Assembly: GCF_026341515.1 (NCBI RefSeq)
Contig: NZ_JAPEOK010000001.1
Location: 3,162,001 to 3,226,000, forward strand
Length of the DNA: 64,000 bases
From: Streptomyces sp. NBC_00878
GTDB taxonomy: Bacteria; Actinomycetota; Actinomycetes; Streptomycetales; Streptomycetaceae
Reading direction: 5' to 3'
The translations under genes were made by a program, and so were the position numbers. The notes beneath the pieces are model-generated. The model worked only from the letters and a program-made list of their open reading frames with translations, made no database searches and was not told the origin of the DNA. Positions 22,119-31,260 of this stretch are shown here, one piece after another; within the stretch, counting starts at the first letter, position 1; each line of letters opens with the position of its first letter.

Positions 22119-24203
22119 TCAGCTCGTGGGCAGCCAGACGCGCATGCTGCCGTCCTCGCGGTTGGCCCAGGCGTAGTAGGGGATGGCGGTCAGTTCGAGA
22201 GGTGCGTCCGTGGAGGTGTCCGCGGAGGTGTCCGCGGAGGTGTCCGCGGAGGCGTCCGTGGGACCGGTGGCTCGGGTCGTGCGGTACGGCCACCAGCCCT
22301 GTCCGGTGGGGCGGGCCCGCAGCCGGCCGGAGCCGATCACGGTGGTGACCCCGCCCAACAGGTCGGGGCGGTGCCGGACGGTCAGTTCCGCGGCGGGGTC
22401 GAGCACGATGTCGTCCAGGCCGGGGACGCCGGGCTGGTCCACCTGCTCCAGGCAGTGGACGAGCGGGCCGCGCTCGATGGCCACGCAGCCCCGCACCGCG
22501 TCGACCCTGGGGTCGGCTTCGGTGAGCCGCGGCTCCATGCCGAGGTTGAGCACGACCGTGTCGCCGGGCCGCCAGGTGCGGCGGATCCGCAGCCAGCCGT
22601 TCTCCGGCGCCTGCTCGACGGGCGTGGCACCGATCTCCAGCGTCTGCTTCTCGCACCACTGCGGCACCCGCAGCGACAGGGTCCACTCCCCCGGGCCCGC
22701 CTCGTCGACGGTCACCGCGATCCGGCCCTGCCACGGGTAGTCGGTGTCGACCCGGACCGCGACCAGCCCGCCGCCGGTGAGCCCGCTGTACGAGCCGGTG
22801 GCGTACTGGTGCAGTTGCAGGCCGTCGGTGTCGGTACTGGCCAGGTAGTGGGGCAGGCTCGCGAGCAGCCGCATGACATTGGGCGGGCAGCAGGCGCACG
22901 TGAACCACGGGGTGCGGCGCGCGGTGTTGTCCCCGCCGTGTGACTCGTAACCGTCGCGCACCCGGAGCGGGTTGACGTACAGCCAGCGCAGCCCGTCCAG
23001 GGAGACTCCGGACAGGAAGCCGTTGAAGAGCGTCCGCTCGATCAGGTCCGAGTAGCGGGTCTCGCCCGTGAGCAGGGCCATCCGCCAGTTCCACTGGATC
23101 GAGGCGACGGCCGCGCACGTCTCGCAGTACGCCCGCTCGTTGGGCAGTTCGTACGGGTCGCCGAAGTCCTCCGACTCGTGGTGGGCGCCGAGGCCGCCGG
23201 TGAGATAGGTCTTGGTGGTGGTCATCGACTCCCACAGCCGCTCCATCGCGGCGCGCAGCTGCTGATCGCCGGTCTCGGCGGCCAGGTCGGCGACGCCGGA
23301 CAGCAGATAGAGCTGGCGTACGACATGGCCGGTCACGGTCTCGGCCTCCCGCACCGGGACATGGTCCTGGAAGTACGCGGGGCCCGGGGGGACGGCGTGT
23401 GCGTCGCCCAGCATGGGGCGCCCATCGTGCAGCAGGCCGTGCCCGCGCCGGTCGACGAAGTACCCGGCCAGGTCCAGATAGCGTCGCTCGCCGGTCTCCC
23501 GGTAGAGCTCCACCAGGGCGGTCTCGATCTCGGCGTGCCCGCCGATGCCGTCGACGGGCTTGCCGGGGCCGAAGGTGTCGTCGATGTGGTCGGCGAAGCG
23601 GCGGGCGACGGTGAGCAGATCCTCGCGTCCGGTGGCCCGGTGGTGGGCGACGGCGGCCTGGATGAGGTGGCCCGCGCAGTACAGCTCGTGGCCCCAGCGC
23701 AGTTCGACGAAGCGAAGTGTGGGTCTGACCACCTGGTAGTAGCTCTGCAGGTAGCCGTCGTCCTGCTGGGCGTCGGCCAGGAGGCGGATCATCAGGCCCA
23801 TGTCCTCGGCCTGCGCGAACCCCTCCTTCCGGTCCGTCTGCGCCAGCTGCCAGGAGGCGGCCTCCAGCCACTTGGTCACATCGGTGTCGAGGAAGGGCAG
23901 CTCACCCCGGTACTCGCCGGTCGCCGTCCCGGCGGCCAGCCGGAGGTTGTGCAGATTGCCCACGGAGTCCAGCAGGGCCGGGCCCTGGGGGATGCTCACC
24001 TCGGCGTTGACGCGTCGGCGCTCGTGCCAGAACCCGCCGGTGACACGGGCGGATCCGGCGGGCCGCAGCGCGACCTGCGCCCGCTCCCTGAGCCGGACGG
24101 GGCCCGGCACGGGGGTGGGGCCGGGGGCAGAGCCGGCGGTGCGAGCAGGAATGGGGCCGGAGGTGGGGGCGGGGGTCGGCCCCGGGGGCGGAGTAAGAGA
24201 CAT
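22119..24203 (-). CDS. GH127 beta-L-arabinofuranosidase
   Basis: 694 aa. Belongs to the GH127 (former DUF1680) family, which cleaves beta-L-arabinofuranosides using a zinc-bound cysteine. The metal/catalytic residues align with the HypBA1 pattern: NERAYCETC gives Glu361 and Cys363, and FTCACCPPN gives Cys438 and Cys439; the spacing is nearly that of HypBA1. Other family features are GGFWHERRRVNAEVSIP, FLDTDVTKWLEAASWQLA and YNGFLSG-like loops. A Pro/Ala-rich N-terminal 35 residues and a repeated ADTS insert near the C-terminus (22205-22255, GTGTCCGCGGAG repeats) are additions. No signal peptide, so hydrolysis is cytoplasmic, after import. First gene of the importer operon. Confidence 0.9.
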   Translation of the reverse strand: MSLTPPPGPTPAPTSGPIPARTAGSAPGPTPVPGPVRLRERAQVALRPAGSARVTGGFWHERRRVNAEVSIPQGPALLDSVGNLHNLRLAAGTATGEYRGELPFLDTDVTKWLEAASWQLAQTDRKEGFAQAEDMGLMIRLLADAQQDDGYLQSYYQVVRPTLRFVELRWGHELYCAGHLIQAAVAHHRATGREDLLTVARRFADHIDDTFGPGKPVDGIGGHAEIETALVELYRETGERRYLDLAGYFVDRRGHGLLHDGRPMLGDAHAVPPGPAYFQDHVPVREAETVTGHVVRQLYLLSGVADLAAETGDQQLRAAMERLWESMTTTKTYLTGGLGAHHESEDFGDPYELPNERAYCETCAAVASIQWNWRMALLTGETRYSDLIERTLFNGFLSGVSLDGLRWLYVNPLRVRDGYESHGGDNTARRTPWFTCACCPPNVMRLLASLPHYLASTDTDGLQLHQYATGSYSGLTGGGLVAVRVDTDYPWQGRIAVTVDEAGPGEWTLSLRVPQWCEKQTLEIGATPVEQAPENGWLRIRRTWRPGDTVVLNLGMEPRLTEADPRVDAVRGCVAIERGPLVHCLEQVDQPGVPGLDDIVLDPAAELTVRHRPDLLGGVTTVIGSGRLRARPTGQGWWPYRTTRATGPTDASADTSADTSADTSTDAPLELTAIPYYAWANREDGSMRVWLPTS

Positions 24204-24490
24204 GGAGGTGCTCCCTGCACAACGGGAAGATCCAGGCTATTTATCTACATTCACCTACAGACTGCTCCGAATCGCCGCGCCATGCGAGGTGCGGAGATCC
24301 GACGCACGGGGATCCGAGGTACGGGGATCCGGCGTACGGGATCCCTGGTACGGACGCCGACGGAGGCGGCCCGGACGGTGCGGGACGACGGAATCCGCAG
24401 GTATCCCTTTCTCGGTGCCGGGTGCGCTTTGGCCGGATATGGTGGGTGGTGCTTACGGAGCGCGACTCGACGGCTGCGAGGTGAGCAACG
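24204..24490. promoter_or_regulatory. divergent promoter region with 15-bp iterons
   Basis: The region between the divergent GH127 operon and the SpoIIE-type phosphatase gene contains about four tandem copies of a 15-base unit at 24291-24351 (GCGGAGATCCGACGCAC, GGGGATCCGAGGTAC, GGGGATCCGGCGTAC, GGGATCCCTGGTAC). The helically phased GGATCC cores look like a regulator-binding array. An AT-rich patch (24238-24262) nearer GH127 may hold its promoter. Confidence 0.5.
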
Positions 24491-27145
24491 ATGGCACGCC
24501 GTGACAAAGCTGTGCTCGAGTCGCCCCATGACCATGAGCCCATGACCGATCTGGCCACGGCAACGGTGAGCCGACAGGGCATCGTGACGGGCTGGAGCGT
24601 CGGTGCACAGCGCCTGCTGGGCCATCCCGCCACGGACGTCGTGGGGCGCGACGTCACCGAGCTGCTCGCCGCGGACCCCTCCGACGCGGCCTGGGCAGCC
24701 CTGGCCGGGGTGGGGCCCTGGAGCGGGACGGCCGCCCTCCGCCATCGGGATGGCAGCCGACGCCATCTGGGCCTGCGCGCCTACCCGTCACTGGACGGCG
24801 AGGGCAAGGCCAACGGGTTCGTCGTGGCCTTCGCACCGGAGCCGATCAGGAACGGGGACCGAGGCCGAGACGGGGACGAGTACAAGGAAGCGCAAGGGGA
24901 AAGGGAAGCGGACGAGCGAGGGCTGCTGGAGCTGTCGTTCACGCAGGCACCGGTCGCCCTGGCCACGTTCGACGCCGAGCTGCGATATCAGCGCCTCAAC
25001 GACATCGCGTGCGAAATGCTGGGAACCACGGCGGCGCAGCTGCACGGACGGCGGTATCCGGACACCGTCTCCGACAACGTCGCGACCCGGGGGTTCCTGC
25101 GCCACCTGCGCCAGGTGGCCGAGACGGGGACACCGACGAGCTACGACAGCGACTTCGGCGGTCGTGCCTGGAACATCGAGATGTGGCCGGTCAAGGATCC
25201 CTCGGGCCGGGTGCGCGGCGTCAGCACGGCATCGTTCGACAGCAGCGCGCAGTACTGGGCCCAGCAGCGGCTGGCGCTGCTGAACGAGGCCGGCACCCGC
25301 ATCGGTACCACCCTGGACGTGGTGCGCACCGCCCAGGAACTGACCGAGCTGGTGGTGCCGCGGCTCGCCGACTTCGTCAGCGTGGACCTGCTCGACTCGG
25401 TCCTCAAGGGGGAGGAACCGACCGCGGAGCCCATCGACGCCGCCGTCGTACTGCGCAGGGTCGCGCACCGGTCCGCCGTGGCGGGCGTCCCCGAGGCCGC
25501 CGTCGCCCTGGGCGCGGTCGACACCTACCCGGCGTACTCACCGCCGGCCCGCTGTCTGGCCGCCGGCCGCCCCTTCCTGAGCGGGCTGGAGGATCCCGAC
25601 TTCGTCCGGTGGATCAAGGAAAACGACGTCAGGAGCGCGGGTGTCCACCACGCCGGCGTCCACTCGGGCATGGCGGTGCCGCTGCGAGCCCGCGGGATCA
25701 CACTCGGGGTGGCCGTCTTCTGGCGCCGACTGCGTCCGGAACCCTTCCAGCCGGACGACCTGGTCCTCGCCGAGGAACTCGCCGGCCGGGCGGCGGTCTG
25801 CGTGGACAACGCACGGCGCTACACCCGCGAGTACACCGCCGCCCTCACACTGCAGCGCAGCCTGCTGCCGCGGGCACTCCCCGGGCAGGCGGCCGTCGAG
25901 GCCGCCTTCCGCTACCTGCCGGCCGGCTCCGAGGCCGGTGCGGGAGGCGACTGGTTCGATGTGATCCCGCTGTCCGGAACCCGGGTCGCCCTGGTCGTCG
26001 GCGATGTGGCCGGCCACGGCGTCCGCGCCTCCGCCACCATGGGAAGCCTCCGTACGGCCGTACGGACCCTCGCCGATGTCGACCTGCCGCCCGACGAGCT
26101 CCTCACCCACCTCGACGACCTGGTCACCCACCTCACCGCCGACGACGACGGCACGACCGACCCCGGCGACGGCACTGCCCCCGCCGATGCCCAGGACGCC
26201 GAGGGGATCAGCGCCACCTGCCTGTACGCCGTCTACGACCCCGTCACGCGCCTCTGCACCCTCGCCAGCGCCGGCCACCCCCCGCCCGGCGTCCTCCACC
26301 CCGACGGCTCGGTCACCCTCGTCAGCCTCTCCCCGGGCCCTCCGCTGGGCGTGGGCGGTCTGCCCTTCGAGGCCACCGAACTGGAACTGGCCGAAGGCAG
26401 CCTGATCGCCCTCTACACCGACGGCCTCATCGAAGCCCGCGACCGCGACATCGACGCGGGCCTCGACCGGCTGTGTCAGGCCCTGGCCCGCCCGTCCCCT
26501 TCGCTGGAGGTCACCTGCGACACCCTGATCGACGCGCTGCTGCCCGCCGCGGCCCTGCAACCGGGTGAGCCCGCTCAAGCGGGTGAGGCCCCCCAAGTGG
26601 GTGAGGCCATTCACCTGAGCCAGACCGTTCAAGTGGGTGAGCCCCCGTCCGCCTCCTCCGCGGGCCTCCGGCCGGGGGGTTCCCCCTCCCGCTTCGCCCG
26701 CCCCGCCGACGATGTCGCCCTGCTCGTCGCGCGTACCCGGGCCCTGCACACCGACCAGGTCGCCACCTGGGGCCTGCCGGCCGACCCCGAGATCGTCGCC
26801 GACGCCCGGCTCCAGGCCTCCCGCCAGCTCCAGGCCTGGGGGCTGGAGGAGGTGGGGTTCATCACCGAGCTGGTGGTCAGCGAACTCGTCACCAACGCCA
26901 TCCGCTACGGCTCGGCCCCCATCCAGCTGAGGCTGATCCGCGACCGCACCCTGATCTGCGAGGTCTCCGACGGCAACAGCGCCGCCCCCCACCTGCGCCG
27001 CGCGCGCACCTTCGACGAGGGCGGCCGCGGACTCCTCCTGGTCTCCCAGCTCACCCAGGGCTGGGGCACCCGGCAGACCACCAGCGGCAAGACCATCTGG
27101 GCCGAGCAACTCCTACCGACGGGCCACGCAGGAGGAATCCGGTGA
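24491..27145 (+). CDS. PAS-PAS-GAF-SpoIIE phosphatase-HATPase sensor protein
   Basis: 884 aa. Domain order: PAS 1 (about 20-118), PAS 2 (about 145-255), GAF (about 265-450), PP2C-type SpoIIE phosphatase (about 455-690; GGDWFDVIPLSGTRVALVVG with the metal Asp residues, DVAGHG, later LYTDGLIEARD), a Pro/Gly-rich linker with repeated (Q)xGE(A/P) units, and a RsbW-like HATPase (about 750-884; N-box ELVTNAIRYG, G1 DGNSA, G2 GGRGLLLVSQ). Such proteins dephosphorylate anti-anti-sigma factors and may also bind sigma factors, linking a sensed signal to sigma control. Start ATG 24491 has GAGGTGA upstream. It overlaps the next gene by 4 bases. Confidence 0.92.
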   Translation: MARRDKAVLESPHDHEPMTDLATATVSRQGIVTGWSVGAQRLLGHPATDVVGRDVTELLAADPSDAAWAALAGVGPWSGTAALRHRDGSRRHLGLRAYPSLDGEGKANGFVVAFAPEPIRNGDRGRDGDEYKEAQGEREADERGLLELSFTQAPVALATFDAELRYQRLNDIACEMLGTTAAQLHGRRYPDTVSDNVATRGFLRHLRQVAETGTPTSYDSDFGGRAWNIEMWPVKDPSGRVRGVSTASFDSSAQYWAQQRLALLNEAGTRIGTTLDVVRTAQELTELVVPRLADFVSVDLLDSVLKGEEPTAEPIDAAVVLRRVAHRSAVAGVPEAAVALGAVDTYPAYSPPARCLAAGRPFLSGLEDPDFVRWIKENDVRSAGVHHAGVHSGMAVPLRARGITLGVAVFWRRLRPEPFQPDDLVLAEELAGRAAVCVDNARRYTREYTAALTLQRSLLPRALPGQAAVEAAFRYLPAGSEAGAGGDWFDVIPLSGTRVALVVGDVAGHGVRASATMGSLRTAVRTLADVDLPPDELLTHLDDLVTHLTADDDGTTDPGDGTAPADAQDAEGISATCLYAVYDPVTRLCTLASAGHPPPGVLHPDGSVTLVSLSPGPPLGVGGLPFEATELELAEGSLIALYTDGLIEARDRDIDAGLDRLCQALARPSPSLEVTCDTLIDALLPAAALQPGEPAQAGEAPQVGEAIHLSQTVQVGEPPSASSAGLRPGGSPSRFARPADDVALLVARTRALHTDQVATWGLPADPEIVADARLQASRQLQAWGLEEVGFITELVVSELVTNAIRYGSAPIQLRLIRDRTLICEVSDGNSAAPHLRRARTFDEGGRGLLLVSQLTQGWGTRQTTSGKTIWAEQLLPTGHAGGIR

Positions 27146-28038
27146 ACCACGACGCCACCGCGGGGACCGGGCCGAACGGCCGGACCCGTGCGCTCGGCCT
27201 CGTCTTCCCGCCGGCCGGCGATCACTACACGCCGACGCAGCTGGAGTTCGTCGGCCGCGTGGCCGAGACGGCCCAGGCGTACGACTACGACCTGCTGCTC
27301 ACCACCGGCAGAGAGGTCGGCGACCCGCCGTTCCAGCGGATCCTGGCCGGACGCCGCGTGAACGGGCTGATCCTCATGGAGATCCAGCTGGACGACGCCC
27401 GGGCCACCCACCTCATCGAGCTGGGCTTCCCCTTCGTCACCATCGGACAGTCCGGCCTGGACAAGACCTGGTGGGTCGACATGGACTGGGTGGCCCTCAG
27501 CCGTGCCTGCGTGCGGCACCTGGCCGACCTGGGCCACCAGCGGATCGCCTTCGTCAACCGGTCGCAGGAGTTCTTCGAGAGCGGGTACGAGTCCGCGCAC
27601 CGTGGGCTCGAAGGGTTCAACGAGGGCGTGGCGGAGCTGGGGCTCACCGGGCGCGGGTATCTCTGCGGGGACGACGACACCGAGGGCGAGGCGTGCCTTC
27701 GACGGATCCTGCAGGACGACCCGGCCACCAGCGCGCTGGTGACCATGAACGAGGCGTCCCTGGGGGGCATCTACCGAGGACTGACCCGTGCGGGTCGCGT
27801 CGTGCCGCGTGACTTCTCGGTCCTCGGCCTGGTGTGCGGGCCCTGGGCGGCGGCGGTGACCCCGCCGCTCACCGCGGCCGACGAGCCGATCGATGAGATC
27901 TGCCGGGTCGCCGTCGAGCTGTTGCTGGAGCGGCTGGACGACCCCGGCGCCGCTCCCCGGCACGTCGTGCTGAGACCGCTGATCTCCATCCGCTCCAGCA
28001 CCGGCCCGGGCCCCTCGGGACCGGACGAAGAGTTCTGA
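27142..28038 (+). CDS. LacI-type sugar-sensor domain without DNA-binding domain
   Basis: 298 aa from GTG at 27142 with a perfect GGAGGA ribosome site; the GTGA overlaps the stop of the phosphatase gene. It has the periplasmic-binding-protein fold of LacI regulators: ALGLVFPPAGDHYTPTQLEF, LLLTTGREVGDPPFQRILAG, RVNGLILMEIQ, FPFVTIGQSG, HLADLGHQRIAFVNRS, GLEGFNEGV, ALVTMNEASLGGIYRGLTRA, then a TAADEPIDEICRVAVELLLE dimer helix. The usual 60-residue N-terminal HTH (TMxDVAxxAGVS) is absent and the start leaves no room for it. It probably works as a ligand-sensing protein partner of the upstream phosphatase rather than as a repressor. Confidence 0.85.
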   Translation: MNHDATAGTGPNGRTRALGLVFPPAGDHYTPTQLEFVGRVAETAQAYDYDLLLTTGREVGDPPFQRILAGRRVNGLILMEIQLDDARATHLIELGFPFVTIGQSGLDKTWWVDMDWVALSRACVRHLADLGHQRIAFVNRSQEFFESGYESAHRGLEGFNEGVAELGLTGRGYLCGDDDTEGEACLRRILQDDPATSALVTMNEASLGGIYRGLTRAGRVVPRDFSVLGLVCGPWAAAVTPPLTAADEPIDEICRVAVELLLERLDDPGAAPRHVVLRPLISIRSSTGPGPSGPDEEF

Positions 28039-30237
28039 GCCGACTCGCCCTCTCCCGCCGCCACCTGGATGGTGTCGAGTGGCCACAGGAACAAGGCCCA
28101 GGGCAGGTTGCCGATTTCAGTGTGCATGTACGGTGCCCCTCCTTGTCCCAGTCGGCGAACTGCGGCACGGGAGTTCGCCTTTCCGTGAAGGTAGGGAGAG
28201 CGGGAACGGAGCAACCTGGCCATGTGCGGGCCATACCGAGGCAGCCAGTCCGCCGGGTACGAAGCAGGGCTGTTGCACAGTTTTTTGAACTTGTGTGAGT
28301 GCTGGTCAGGAGAGGCCGAGGAGGGGGTCGGTCGCCTGGACTTGGCGGGCTTACGACGGCGTCGTCCCCGGTGGGAGCGGATGGGCGGTCTCCGCAGACC
28401 AACGGTAGGCCGCGGAGACCCCACGGAAAAGGAAGACTGTTCCAGCCGGTGATGTCCAGGGGGCACGCCCACGCGCACAATCAACCCTCCACCACTGCCG
28501 GGGACTTCCAGAAACCCACACTCCCGAGCGGATGGGGGCGCGCATAGTGCGTTGAGCCGTTCGTGTGACATGTCCCAGAGGCACTTGCCGCTGTTGGCGT
28601 GGAAGTGGATTACTGGCATGGATCCAACCGGTGGGCCGCCCATTCTCGCCGAGGGATGCGGCAGGCGGGCTGCCCGCGGATTTCCCGGGAAATCTCGGGT
28701 GACGTTCCGGCATACCGCGATGGGCACCCTCGGAGAGAAATTGGATCCGCTCAGCCGGTGCCGTTCGCGGCACCGGCTGACGCGTCTCCCCAGGCCGTGC
28801 TCGCTCCATCCGTTGCGGCACAGAATGGCAGAACCTCTCTCGGGAAGGTGGCGGAGGTGTCGTTCCTGCCCCACAGGCCCGGTAACTGCCGGGTGAAAGA
28901 GGGCTTGAGGCAGCATCGTCATTTCTTGAGCGTGGCTCACCCCGCGCGGTGGGAGCTACGCCAGTCCGCTCTTCAGGGGGCGAAACACGAAATTCCGCAG
29001 CGGGCCGGGAAACTCCTCAGTACCGAAGCCCGGCGGGTGCGAGAGGTGAAAACCTTTTCCAGTGAGTTTCTTGAATCGGCTTGAGCAGGAATTCAGCAGC
29101 TCCCGTATGCCAGCGGCCGGCCGGGATCTCGGTGGAGGTCGGGGATGTGGCTCTGGAGCTGATCGACCGCCTGGGATCCCTGCATGTACTCATCCCCCGG
29201 CGGAGAGGAGGACGGCCTGAGTTCGCCGTGCTGGTTCGCCCCGGGATGCAGCACCGCCACCGCACCGGGGCCACCGATTCCGGCGCCGAGGCCACTCCTG
29301 CGGGGACGGCCGCCGGGCCGAGCATGGTGGTGACCGCCGGACTGCCGGTGTCGGTGACACTGACCTTGCCCGTGCCGGAGTTGGCGACGAACGGCCGCCG
29401 TCCGACGGGCCCGACGGCAATGTCCCGTGGGGTCCTACGGACCGGGAGGATGGAGACGGCCGGCGCCGGCGCGGCAGCGGCCGGGCCGGGCTTGCTGGAG
29501 TCTGATTGATGTCGTGGTCATGACCCACCTTCCGCAAATGCCGGAGAAGAAGCACCGGCGTGGGGATGGGCAGCCCACGAACGCCACACGCACAGTGACC
29601 CACCGCTCGCGTCCGCACGGCAAGAAGCAGACCGCGCTGGTCACTCGAATGGGTGACGGAAGCGGCCAGTTTCACGTTGTATCGCTTCTCTGCGTGCTGA
29701 CGGGATGTCGGATCGGGATGCCATCAATCACCGAATCGCCGTTTGCCCCGTGATCGTTGGAAATCAGATCGCTGCCGCAGACCTGAGTCTTCAGTAGCCC
29801 TTGAGAACGACTTGTTCTGCCAGGTGAACAGCGGTCTCGGCCCAGTGGGGGTCGCTCCGCCACGGGTTACCGGGGCTACTCCGTTCGGGTGATGCGAGTT
29901 GACGGCCTCTTGTCACTTGATTGGGCCTGTGGGTCACTGAGAATGCGAACCGGCGGGCTGCCCATCCCGTGCCGGGGGAATGTTGAGACAGGCAGCCTTT
30001 GCCGGTTTTCTCCTTGCCCAGAGGAGATGGCACAGCCTGCTGCCCCTCCTGCCGGCGTGCAAGGCGGGCATCTCTCCATTCGCCCTGGGCCCGGCCGTAC
30101 TGACGGCGCCTGAAGAGGCCGGGAAGAGAGCAGGCTTGTCCCCTTGCCTGTGGCTCGGCCCGACGACGCGGCAGCCGGTGGTCAGGTCCCCCTCGCCGGT
30201 TCCTCGCATGTCCCCATCAATCAGCGAGGAGTACCTC
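28039..30237. other. 2.2-kb stretch without a convincing gene
   Basis: Base composition and codon texture are unlike the neighbours and no long frame reads like a protein. Items seen: a minus-strand frame from ATG 28127 (MHTEIGNLPWALFLWPLDTI) behind an exceptional AAGGAGGGG ribosome site, running antisense into the LacI-type gene; a GGTCTCCGC/GCGGAGACC inverted repeat near 28390-28425; on the plus strand 29115-29215, GISVEVGDVALELIDRLGSL, protein-like but isolated; and on the minus strand the YVTN-like fragment listed separately. The rest shows nothing I can name. Probably decayed, transferred DNA. Confidence 0.5.
29230..29475 (-). pseudogene. YVTN beta-propeller repeat fragment
   Basis: One frame on the minus strand reads RTPRDIAVGPVGRRPFVANS, GTGKVSVTDTGSPAVTTM, LGPAAVPAGVA, which matches one blade of a YVTN/surface beta-propeller (DIAVxPDGxxVYVANSGxxTVSVIDT). 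Only about one to two blades are recognisable; no start and no repeat series remain. Such propellers occur near TIG-repeat proteins like those at 30238 and 31261, so this may be the wreck of a companion gene. Confidence 0.4.
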
Positions 30238-30984
30238 ATGCCTATCTCTCCGAATCAGGGTTCCACCGGCGGTGGAACGCTGGTGACCGTCACGGGAACG
30301 AACCTGGCCGGCACCAGCGCGGTGAAGTTCGGCAGTAAGTCGGCGACGAGCATCACCCAGGTCTCGCCGACCCAGGTCACCGCCGTCTCCCCTTCGGGAA
30401 GCGGCACGGTCGGAGTGACCGTGACCACTCCCGGCGGGACCAGCAACCCGCTGTCGTACTTCTACGTCGGCGCTCCGTTCAAGTCGTCGCTGGAAACGAC
30501 CTCCGGGGCGCTGGCAGGCGGCAACACCATCTCCATCAACGGCACCGGACTGTCGACGGCCACCAGCGTGTCCTTCGGCGCCGTGACCGCCACTCCGACG
30601 GTGAACTCTGACAGCCAGCTCAGCGTCACGGTGCCGGCCGGGGCGGCGGCCGGGTCGGTGTCGGTCAGCGTCACCACTGCGGGCGGCACCAACAACGGCC
30701 TGACCTACACCTACGTCGACACCCCGACGATCGGCGCCCTCAACCCGACCTCGGGTCCGACCTCGGGCGGCACGGCGGTGACCATCACCGGCACCAACCT
30801 CAACAGCACCGACTCGGTCACCTTTGACGGCACCCCGGCGCCGTTCTCGGTGATCAACGCCACCACGCTGTCGGCGGTCACCCCGCCCGGCACCGCAGGC
30901 GCGGTCGACGTGATCGTGACCAACCCTGGCGGGTCCGACACCGCGGTCGGCGCGTTCACGTACGTCGCCGGCCCCGGCATCTGA
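30238..30984 (+). CDS. three-repeat IPT/TIG domain protein
   Basis: 248 aa from ATG 30238 (MPISPNQGSTGGGTLVTVTG), which has GAGGAG upstream; longer frames run on but lose protein character. Three immunoglobulin-like TIG repeats: residues about 1-80 (GTNLAGTSAVKFGSK), 81-160 (GTGLSTATSVSFGA) and 161-245 (PTSGPTSGGTAVTITGTNLN), each with the SGGTxVTITGxxL signature. No signal peptide, anchor or catalytic part. It ends in AGPGI, nearly the same as its neighbour (PAPGI). TIG repeats bind proteins or carbohydrates; how this protein reaches the surface, if it does, is unclear. A strong terminator follows. Confidence 0.8.
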   Translation: MPISPNQGSTGGGTLVTVTGTNLAGTSAVKFGSKSATSITQVSPTQVTAVSPSGSGTVGVTVTTPGGTSNPLSYFYVGAPFKSSLETTSGALAGGNTISINGTGLSTATSVSFGAVTATPTVNSDSQLSVTVPAGAAAGSVSVSVTTAGGTNNGLTYTYVDTPTIGALNPTSGPTSGGTAVTITGTNLNSTDSVTFDGTPAPFSVINATTLSAVTPPGTAGAVDVIVTNPGGSDTAVGAFTYVAGPGI

Positions 30985-31022
30985 CCCCTTCGCCGGACCT
31001 TCACTCAGCGAAGGCAAGGAAC

Positions 31023-31058
31023 CCCGTCCGGGCGGCAGTCCCCCTCCGCCCGGACGGG
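31023..31058 (+). terminator. terminator after first TIG gene
   Basis: A 13-bp perfect stem (CCCGTCCGGGCGG / CCGCCCGGACGGG) with a 10-base loop lies 39 bases after the TIG gene stop codon. The rest of this 276-base gap shows no gene. Confidence 0.8.
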
Positions 31059-31260
31059 CCTCATCCCGCTGCCGGCTGGCGGCCGCCGTGCATTGCACAC
31101 GCATCCCCAGTCGCGACATGAGCCCGACCATTGCCGTAGGCGGATCGAGATCCCCCCGAAACGGGACCCGGCCCTCGGGGGTTACGAAGACCGCCACCCG
31201 CCCTGCCGTCATGTCAGCCAGGGCACCCGCACCTTTCCTTCCTGCCCAAGGAGTAGAGCC

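Noticed and set aside
22205..22255. GTGTCCGCGGAG tandem repeat considered as a regulatory repeat
   Set aside because: It lies inside the GH127 frame and encodes a repeated ADTS linker, so it is a coding expansion.
28560..29084. Possible genes in both strands of the gene-poor region
   Set aside because: Frames are open but lack ribosome sites, domains or protein-like residue patterns.
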